Assembly (NCBI GenBank): GCA_017651625.1
Contig: JAGCCP010000030.1
Span: 1 to 64,000, forward strand
From: Candidatus Ruminimicrobiellum bubulum
GTDB taxonomy: Bacteria > Elusimicrobiota > Endomicrobiia > Endomicrobiales > Endomicrobiaceae
Length of the DNA stretch: 64,000 nt
Direction: 5' to 3'
A program made the translations under genes and the position numbers. This document shows, one piece after another, positions 58,441 through 64,000 of the stretch; the first letter of the stretch is position 1; each line of letters begins with the position of its first letter. The notes under the pieces were generated by a model that was not told the DNA's origin, searched no databases, and saw only the letters and a program-made list of their open reading frames with translations.

Positions 58441-59013
58441 ATGGAAGACAAAGAGCTGATTGAAAAAATAATTCAAGGACAAGAAGATCTTTTCAGTATC
58501 ATAATAGACAGGTATAAAAACAAGGTCTTTAGCATAATTTACTCTTTCTGCGGACAGACAAGCGATTGTGAAGATATAGCTCAAAATGTGTTTATTAAGA
58601 TTTTCAAAGCGTTGCCGAAATTCAAATTTGAGTCTGAATTCTCCACTTGGATGTACAGAATAGTGATAAACGAAACGATAACGATATCCAAGAAAAAGAA
58701 ACATAATATTGTTCCTTTAGATATAAATAACAGTGAAGATGAAGAAAAGAGTAACTTAATTGATTTTTTGAAGTCTAATGATAATACGGAAAAAGAGTTG
58801 ATGCAAAAAGAGACACAGAAAATGGTACAAGAAGCATTAGCGAAACTGAAAGATAATTACAAAATGGTCTTAACTTTAAGAGATATAGAAGATTATTCTT
58901 ACGAAGAGATAGCTCAAATGATGAATGCATCGGTAGAAAATGTAAAAATTTGGATTTTTAGGGCAAGAAACAGATTGAAAGAAATTTTAACGGAAGGGGG
59001 TAATTTAAAATGA
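58441..59013 (+). CDS. ECF-type RNA polymerase sigma factor
   Basis: 190 residues. Region 2 'YKNKVFSIIYSFCGQTSDCEDIAQNVFIKIFKALPKFKFESEFSTWMYRIVINETI' binds core polymerase and the -10 element. Region 4 'LKDNYKMVLTLRDIEDYSYEEIAQMMNASVENVKIWIFRARNRLKEIL' is the -35 helix-turn-helix. No region 3. Its stop overlaps the anti-sigma start by four bases. The start has only AAGGAG far upstream (about 58420), so an upstream start cannot be excluded. Confidence 0.94.
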   Translation: MEDKELIEKIIQGQEDLFSIIIDRYKNKVFSIIYSFCGQTSDCEDIAQNVFIKIFKALPKFKFESEFSTWMYRIVINETITISKKKKHNIVPLDINNSEDEEKSNLIDFLKSNDNTEKELMQKETQKMVQEALAKLKDNYKMVLTLRDIEDYSYEEIAQMMNASVENVKIWIFRARNRLKEILTEGGNLK

Positions 59014-59486
59014 ACTGCAATAAAGCACAAGAATTAATTTCTCAATACATAGATAATAAATTATCCGCTCAATCTGTTTCCGAATTACAAAAACATTTTG
59101 AAGAATGTTCTAAATGTAAACAAGATTACATTATGCTTAAAAATATAAAGGCGGTTTTATCAAAAACTCCTAAAAAAGAATTGAGTTCCGATTTTACGGC
59201 TTCCGTTATGAATAAGATTAAAAACGAGAACGTTAAAAAAGATGATAATGTGGTAATGTTTGGTTCTTTCTTCAATTCGTTTAAGAAGAAAATGGTGATG
59301 GCTGCAGGGTTCTTATTTATTGTTGCATCTTCGACTTTCTTCTTTATGCATGGTCCAACCATAAACCAACAAAATGGTGATAGCTATGCTTCGTCAGGAA
59401 TGGAGTATTATTTCGGATATAACAGTTATTACGATAGTGATATGGATGACGATGATTATGAAGAGTATATTTCGATGTTTTGTTAA
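59010..59486 (+). CDS. Membrane anti-sigma factor (zinc-finger, zf-HC2)
   Basis: 158 residues, single-pass. The N-terminal zinc-binding anti-sigma domain has Cys3, 'ISQYIDNKLSAQSVSELQKHFEECSKCKQDY' with the HxxxCxxC motif (about 30-37). A helix at about 92-112 ('MVMAAGFLFIVASSTFFFM') crosses the membrane. The outer part is short and very acidic, ending DSDMDDDDYEEYISMFC. It should hold the preceding sigma factor at the membrane until a signal or proteolysis releases it. A four-base overlap couples the two genes. The acidic tail might sense metal or cationic peptides. Confidence 0.9.
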   Translation: MNCNKAQELISQYIDNKLSAQSVSELQKHFEECSKCKQDYIMLKNIKAVLSKTPKKELSSDFTASVMNKIKNENVKKDDNVVMFGSFFNSFKKKMVMAAGFLFIVASSTFFFMHGPTINQQNGDSYASSGMEYYFGYNSYYDSDMDDDDYEEYISMFC

Positions 59487-59502
59487 TATTGTTTAATTCT
59501 TA

Positions 59503-59548
59503 TAAAAAATAACCGTCGGAATTTTGGTTCCGGCGGCTATTTTTTTTA
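59503..59548 (+). terminator. Terminator after the sigma/anti-sigma pair
   Basis: AAAATA-ACCGTCGGAA pairs with TTCCGGCGG-CTATTTT across a six-base loop, followed by a T-tract. It can also serve the convergent ACT gene. Confidence 0.88.
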
Positions 59549-59560
59549 CTTATCGAAAAA

Positions 59561-59989
59561 TTAGTATTTATAAATTTTTTCCGAACTTAATACATCAAAA
59601 CCTTTATCGCACAAGAATTTTGCGGTATCCGGATAATTTTCTATTTCCAAAACAATGGCTGCCGTTGTTCCGTTACTTAATAAAAATCCGTAACAATCTT
59701 CAATGTTTATTTTGTTTGCAGATAATGTTAATAACAATTTATTGAAACTGCCGGGAACATTATCTACAACAACCCCAATGATTTGTCTTTTGCTTACGGC
59801 AATTTTGTTTTCTCTTAAAATATCAAAAGCTTTATCAGGATCATCAACCAACAATTTCATTACACCGAAATCACCTGAACTTGCAAGTGACATTGCTCTT
59901 AAGTTTATGCCGTTATCGGACAAAATTGTTGTTATTTTTTCCAATTTTCCCGGATTGTTTTCTAAAAATACTGATATATGATATGCCAT
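59561..59989 (-). CDS. Tandem ACT-domain amino acid-binding protein
   Basis: 142 residues made of two ACT domains: 'YHISVFLENNPGKLEKITTILSDNGINLRAMSLASSGDFGVMKLLVDDPDKAF' and 'GVVVDNVPGSFNKLLLTLSANKINIEDCYGFLLSNGTTAAIVLEIENYP'. ACT domains bind amino acids, often as regulators. It lies 17 bases after the CoA ligase on the same strand, a pairing common in amino-acid-fermenting anaerobes, where ior genes are often nearby. It probably senses an aromatic or branched amino acid. Confidence 0.9.
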   Translation of the reverse strand: MAYHISVFLENNPGKLEKITTILSDNGINLRAMSLASSGDFGVMKLLVDDPDKAFDILRENKIAVSKRQIIGVVVDNVPGSFNKLLLTLSANKINIEDCYGFLLSNGTTAAIVLEIENYPDTAKFLCDKGFDVLSSEKIYKY

Positions 59990-60006
59990 TTTTTATCTCC
60001 TTTTTT

Positions 60007-61296
60007 TTATTTTTTTGCTCTTAAATCTACTACTCTTTTTGCTTTACCTTCGCTTACGGGTAAACTTCCTGCTTCAACAAACTGAACAATAGGGGTAACA
60101 TCAAGTTCTTGTTTTAATTCGCTTATTAATCTGTTCTGTAAAATTTCCAAGTCTTTTAACGTACCTTTAAATGTATCGTTATTTATTTCTATTTTTATTC
60201 TCAATTTATCCATACAATTGTGATCAATCAATTCAATAACATAATTTTTACCGGCTTCAGGTATAGACAAAATTGTTTTTTCGATTTGAATAGGGAAAAT
60301 GTTTACTCCGTTAATAATCATCATATCATCTGTTCTTGCGGTTATTCTTGCTATTCTTCTGTGTGTTCTTCCGCAAGCACAAGGTTCCGATATAATTCTT
60401 GTTAAATCTTTTGTTCTGTATCTCATAAGAGGCATTGCCTGTCTTTGCAATGTTGTTAATACGAGTTCACCTTCTTCACCGTCGGGCAAAGGTTCAAATG
60501 TTTTAGGATCTACAACTTCAGGATATACATAATCTTCCCAAATATGTAAATGTTGCTGACATTGACACTCAAAAGCTATTCCCGGACCCGATATTTCCGA
60601 TAATCCGTAAGAATTATAAGCTTTAACATTATATAACTCTTCTATTTTCTTTCTCATTGCTTCGCTGTGAGGCTCTGCACCTATAAAAAATATTCTTAAA
60701 TTTAAATCTTTTTTTACATCTATACCGAGCTCTTTAACGGTATTTGATAATCTTAATGCATAGCTCGGCAAAATATGAACAACCGTTGTCTTAAAATGTT
60801 GCATAAACCAAAGCTGTCTTTTACTGTTTCCCGGGCCTATAGGAATAGTCATCATTCCCAGTCTTTCACCGCCGTAATGAAAGCCCAAGCCACCGGAAAA
60901 TAATCCGTATCCCATTGTGTTTTGGAAAACGTCGGTGCTTCTTGCACCTGCACAATACATTGATCTGGCAGATATATTTGCCCAGTTTGCAATATCATCT
61001 TTTGTGTGAAATACTACAGTAGGGTTACCGGTAGTTCCCGACGAAGAATGCATTCTTACAACATCTTTTAAATCCGTTACCAAACAACCGTAAGGAAAAG
61101 AATCTCTTAAATCTTGTTTTGTCGTGAAAGGAAGTTTTGTTACTTCATCCAATGATTTTAATTCGCCTATTTTTGCGAGTTTGTCTTTGTAGAATTGTGA
61201 TTTTTTTGCAAGAGCAATTTGTTTGTTGATACAATCCAACTGAAATTTTCTTAAGTCTTTCCTGTCCATCGTTTCAATGTCTTTTTGCCAAAACAT
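60007..61296 (-). CDS. paaK: Phenylacetate-CoA ligase
   Basis: 429 residues of the adenylate-forming PaaK family. AMP/phosphate loop 'HSSSGTTGNPTVVFHTKDD' (about residues 88-106), 'AYNSYGLSEISGPGIAFECQ', 'DGEEGELVLTTLQRQAMPLMRYRTKDLT', the C-terminal domain with 'MIINGVNIFPIQIEKTIL'. It makes aryl-CoA from phenylacetate or indoleacetate. In anaerobes with ferredoxin oxidoreductases such ligases often run in reverse to gain ATP. No ior or por gene is in the window. Confidence 0.92.
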   Translation of the reverse strand: MFWQKDIETMDRKDLRKFQLDCINKQIALAKKSQFYKDKLAKIGELKSLDEVTKLPFTTKQDLRDSFPYGCLVTDLKDVVRMHSSSGTTGNPTVVFHTKDDIANWANISARSMYCAGARSTDVFQNTMGYGLFSGGLGFHYGGERLGMMTIPIGPGNSKRQLWFMQHFKTTVVHILPSYALRLSNTVKELGIDVKKDLNLRIFFIGAEPHSEAMRKKIEELYNVKAYNSYGLSEISGPGIAFECQCQQHLHIWEDYVYPEVVDPKTFEPLPDGEEGELVLTTLQRQAMPLMRYRTKDLTRIISEPCACGRTHRRIARITARTDDMMIINGVNIFPIQIEKTILSIPEAGKNYVIELIDHNCMDKLRIKIEINNDTFKGTLKDLEILQNRLISELKQELDVTPIVQFVEAGSLPVSEGKAKRVVDLRAKK

Positions 61297-61392
61297 TTTA
61301 TACTTTCTCCTGTAGTAAATATTTTAAAAAAAATACAATTTTAATATAATAATTAATTATAGCACATTTAAAATTAAAAAGGCACAAATAAA

Positions 61393-62208
61393 ATGGTAAT
61401 AGGAATAATATACAATCATTTAAAACCTAATACAAAACAATATTGTGATAAAATTTCCGATTGGTTGAAAAATAAGAATATAAAAGTAAAAAATATTTCA
61501 TATAAACTTAACAGAAACCCCGGAGTTGATTTTATAATTTCTCTCGGCGGTGACGGAACAATGTTGAGAATAAGCAGACTTGTTGCAAAATATTCGGTTC
61601 CTGTTATGGGAGTAAATTTAGGAACTTTAGGCTTTTTAACCGATACCGATACAAAAAATGTTTTTAATTCTTTGGAAAATATTTTAAGTAACGGTATAGA
61701 ATATGAAGAAAGAATGATGTTGGATATAGAGATTGCCACGAAAAGCGGAACAGTAAAAACAACGGCATTAAACGATTGTGTTATAAGATCTATATACAAC
61801 GGAAGGCTTACCTCAATAGATTCTTTTATAAATAAGAAGTTTTTATCGAGTTATAAAGGTGACGGTATAGTAATAGCTACACCCACAGGATCAACAGCTT
61901 ATTCGTTGGCTCTTTCAGGTCCTATAATTTATCCGACGTTATCGTTATTTATTATATCTCCGATATCTCCGCATACACTAACTCACAGACCTATGATTTT
62001 AGATTGTAATAATGTTTTAGAATTTACTTCTACCGATGACAGTAAAAAATCGGATTTAATAGTATCTGTCGACGGACAGGAAAATTATATTTTAGATAAA
62101 AATAAAAAAGTTAAAATAAAGATGTTTTCAAAAAAAGCAAAACTTATAAGAGACAGAAACTATTCTTATTTTGGTACTCTTAAAACAAAATTAAAGTGGG
62201 GAGTTTAG
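61393..62208 (+). CDS. nadK: NAD kinase
   Basis: 271 residues. 'GVDFIISLGGDGTMLRISRL' holds the GGDGT phosphate-binding motif and catalytic aspartate (about residue 55). 'VNLGTLGFLTDTD', 'NDCVIRS' and 'SYKGDGIVIATPTGSTAYSLALSGPIIYP' follow. It makes NADP. Start ATG with weak AAAAAGG. It is five bases before recN, the usual nadK-recN order. Confidence 0.95.
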   Translation: MVIGIIYNHLKPNTKQYCDKISDWLKNKNIKVKNISYKLNRNPGVDFIISLGGDGTMLRISRLVAKYSVPVMGVNLGTLGFLTDTDTKNVFNSLENILSNGIEYEERMMLDIEIATKSGTVKTTALNDCVIRSIYNGRLTSIDSFINKKFLSSYKGDGIVIATPTGSTAYSLALSGPIIYPTLSLFIISPISPHTLTHRPMILDCNNVLEFTSTDDSKKSDLIVSVDGQENYILDKNKKVKIKMFSKKAKLIRDRNYSYFGTLKTKLKWGV

Positions 62209-62213
62209 ATTAA

Positions 62214-63869
62214 GTGCTTACCACATTAACCGTGAAAAATTATGCTCTTATAGAAAGTATTACGATAGATTTCAAAAAAGGACTTACCGTTATAACAGGT
62301 GAAACCGGTGCCGGGAAATCTATAATTATGGATTCGATTGATTTGTTATTGGGTGCAAGAGCAAGTACAACCATAATAAGAACCGGAACAACTTTTTGTT
62401 CGGTTGTTGCGGAATTTAATATTTCAAATAATTTTAATGTAAAAAATATTCTTTCCGAACTGTCTATAGATGCTGACGATGAAATCATAATAAGAAGACA
62501 AATAGATGTTGCCGGAAAAAGTAAAGCTTTTATTAATGATGTTTCCGTTAGTGTAAACACTCTTTCTAACATAGGAAAACATTTGGTTGATTTTTATGCA
62601 CAACATAAAAGTAACATGTTGTTTGAACAAAGTTATCAAAGACAAATCGTCGACAATATGGCAGGCAATGATTCTTTGTTGGAACAACTTTCCGAAAAAT
62701 ATGATGAATTCGAAAAATTAAAGAAGACTAAAGAAGAAATAGAAAAAGCCAATACCGACAGAGAAAGATTGTTGGATTTGTACAAATATCAAATAAACGA
62801 AATAAACAAAGCAAATTTGAATTCCGACGAGGAAGGAAAAATCGATCAGGAATTGCCTAAATTAAAAAATGCGGAAAAAATAAAAAATGTTACTAACGAA
62901 ATGTTAGCTGTATTGTATAAACAGGATCATTCGGTTATGGATAATCTGTCCGTAATAAACAAACAAATTTCTCTTTTAGAAAAATACGGAGTAAATATTG
63001 AAACTATTTCCGAAAATATAAATTCGGCAATCAGTGAAATAGACGATGCTTACAAAGAAATTGAAAGTTTATCAAACAATATGGATGCTTCTCCGGAAAA
63101 ATTGGACAGTATGCAGGAAAGACAACAATTGATAAAAAAATTAAAGGCAAAATACGGCAAAGATATACAAGAAATTATCGACTATGGGGAACAATTGGAA
63201 GAGAAAGTAAAAGATCTTGAAAACTATGACGTAAATATTGATAAAATTCAAAAAGAAATAGATGCGGTACTAAAAGAAATTATAAAAATTTGTACACAAA
63301 TATCCGATAAAAGAAAAAAAGTAGCAAAAAAAATATCCAAGCAAATTATATCCGAACTTGCGGATTTGAATATGAAAAATTCTCAATTTGAAATTGAGAT
63401 AAAAGAGGGAGATATATCAAGAACGGGATTTGATGATTTGGAATTTATGTTTAGTGCAAATAAAGGAGAAGCATTATATCCTTTAGCCGATGTTGCTTCC
63501 GGCGGAGAAATTTCCAGAGTATTATTGGCATTATCGACCGCGATATCCGGTAATTATAATGTTGATACTATTGTTTTCGATGAAATAGATACGGGAACAA
63601 GCGGAAAAACAGGGGAAAAAATCGGTAAAAAATTGAAAAGTTTATCGAAAGAAAGACAAATTATTTCCATTTCTCATTTGGCTCAAATTGCTTCAAATGC
63701 AGATAATCATATAAAAATATATAAAGAAGCCGAAAACGGCAGAAATATAACGAAAGCTAAAGTTTTAAACGATAAAGAAAGAGTAGAAGAAATAGCAAAA
63801 ATCATTTCCGGTGAAAAAGTAACGGAACATGCCATAAAACATGCCGAAGAAATGCTAAGCGACAATTAA
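62214..63869 (+). CDS. recN: DNA repair protein RecN
   Basis: 551 residues, GTG start. SMC-like ATPase of double-strand break repair. N-terminal 'LTTLTVKNYALIESITIDFKKGLTVITGETGAGKSIIMDSIDLLLGARAS' (Walker A), a central coiled coil (about 155-375), and the C-terminal signature and Walker B: 'DVASGGEISRVLLALSTAI', 'TIVFDEIDTGTSGKTGEKIG', 'ISISHLAQIASNADNHI'. The end of the coding frame (LSDN-stop) is normal for the family. Confidence 0.96.
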   Translation: MLTTLTVKNYALIESITIDFKKGLTVITGETGAGKSIIMDSIDLLLGARASTTIIRTGTTFCSVVAEFNISNNFNVKNILSELSIDADDEIIIRRQIDVAGKSKAFINDVSVSVNTLSNIGKHLVDFYAQHKSNMLFEQSYQRQIVDNMAGNDSLLEQLSEKYDEFEKLKKTKEEIEKANTDRERLLDLYKYQINEINKANLNSDEEGKIDQELPKLKNAEKIKNVTNEMLAVLYKQDHSVMDNLSVINKQISLLEKYGVNIETISENINSAISEIDDAYKEIESLSNNMDASPEKLDSMQERQQLIKKLKAKYGKDIQEIIDYGEQLEEKVKDLENYDVNIDKIQKEIDAVLKEIIKICTQISDKRKKVAKKISKQIISELADLNMKNSQFEIEIKEGDISRTGFDDLEFMFSANKGEALYPLADVASGGEISRVLLALSTAISGNYNVDTIVFDEIDTGTSGKTGEKIGKKLKSLSKERQIISISHLAQIASNADNHIKIYKEAENGRNITKAKVLNDKERVEEIAKIISGEKVTEHAIKHAEEMLSDN

Positions 63870-63916
63870 CAAGCATTTTACTGTTTTTTTGCTTATAGTT
63901 TGATTTCTTTGCCGTT

Positions 63917-63951
63917 GCAAATCTTCTAATCTTCCAATCTTCTATTCTTCC
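63917..63951. repeat. CT-rich octamer repeat at the right end
   Basis: AATCTTCTAATCTTCCAATCTTCTATTCTTCC-type units after recN, the same family as the arrays before dapL and aroE. Confidence 0.7.
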
Positions 63952-63958
63952 GTAGTGT

Positions 63959-64000
63959 TTATCTCGTGATTTTTACTATTTCAAATTTCATGGTTCCCGC
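63959..64000 (-). CDS. Possible 3' end of a minus-strand gene, truncated by the window
   Basis: On the minus strand 13 codons (AGTMKFEIVKITR) read into a TAA at 63961-63959. Being at the edge, it could be the C-terminus of a gene beyond the window. No family can be named from so few residues. Confidence 0.3.
   Translation of the reverse strand, partial: AGTMKFEIVKITR

Noticed and set aside
58189-58704. 171-codon minus-strand open frame
   Set aside because: It is antisense to the glycosidase tail and sigma factor; the sigma factor motifs on the plus strand are unmistakable.

Overview
The window is about 64 kb of AT-rich chromosomal DNA (roughly one third G+C by eye) from a Gram-negative, probably anaerobic, gut-type bacterium. 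Marks of a two-membrane cell are arabinose-5-phosphate isomerase (KdsD), a DUF374 acyltransferase, a TolC-type outer membrane channel and a beta-barrel porin-like protein. Marks of anaerobic life are LL-diaminopimelate aminotransferase, an archaeal-type split glutamate synthase fed by ferredoxins, and a phenylacetate-CoA ligase plus ACT-domain pair. The combination suggests Elusimicrobiota, class Endomicrobia. That is an inference from gene style, not from a marker gene. I found no rRNA, tRNA, CRISPR array, insertion sequence or phage gene.

Layout. 0.1-13 kb: dapL, glutamine synthetase, a five-gene glutamate synthase cluster, purF and a pyruvate/phosphate-dikinase-like ATP-grasp protein. 13-18.5 kb: accessory genes, including a 58-residue Cys-rich repeat peptide under a MarR-type operator. 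18.5-27.5 kb: the regulated nitrogen block (amtB, glnK, porin, ANTAR regulator, carA, carB). 27.5-49 kb: housekeeping genes (recG, yggS, proC, mtnA, ileS, lspA, guaA, aroE, ispD, ispF, cysS, rlmB, a partial his set, trpF, kdsD). 49-54 kb: a tolC-hlyD-ABC-2 permease export operon on the minus strand. 54-64 kb: DUF374, TauE, dxr, a predicted glycoside hydrolase, an ECF sigma/anti-sigma pair, ACT-paaK, nadK and recN.

How the genes work together. The left half is a nitrogen economy: ammonium enters through AmtB, is sensed by GlnK, is fixed by GlnA and glutamate synthase, and glutamine is spent by PurF, CarAB and GuaA. Five leader hairpins of one design (GCAAAGG followed by a long stem and usually a T-tract) lie before glnA (one), amtB (three in tandem) and an ANTAR RNA-binding regulator (one). 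This points to a transcription-antitermination nitrogen regulon that may be autoregulated and may include short decoy RNAs.

The second striking feature is the intergenic DNA. It holds seven copies of a roughly 110-bp hairpin whose stems differ in sequence yet remain self-complementary around a conserved GTGTAC...GTACA head. It also holds octamer and heptamer tandem-repeat arms in inverted pairs, many mini-hairpins with GAA, AAA or GGA triloops (some placing the Shine-Dalgarno sequence in the loop), and one complex nested inverted repeat before hisD. Some of these repeats run into the 3' ends of genes.
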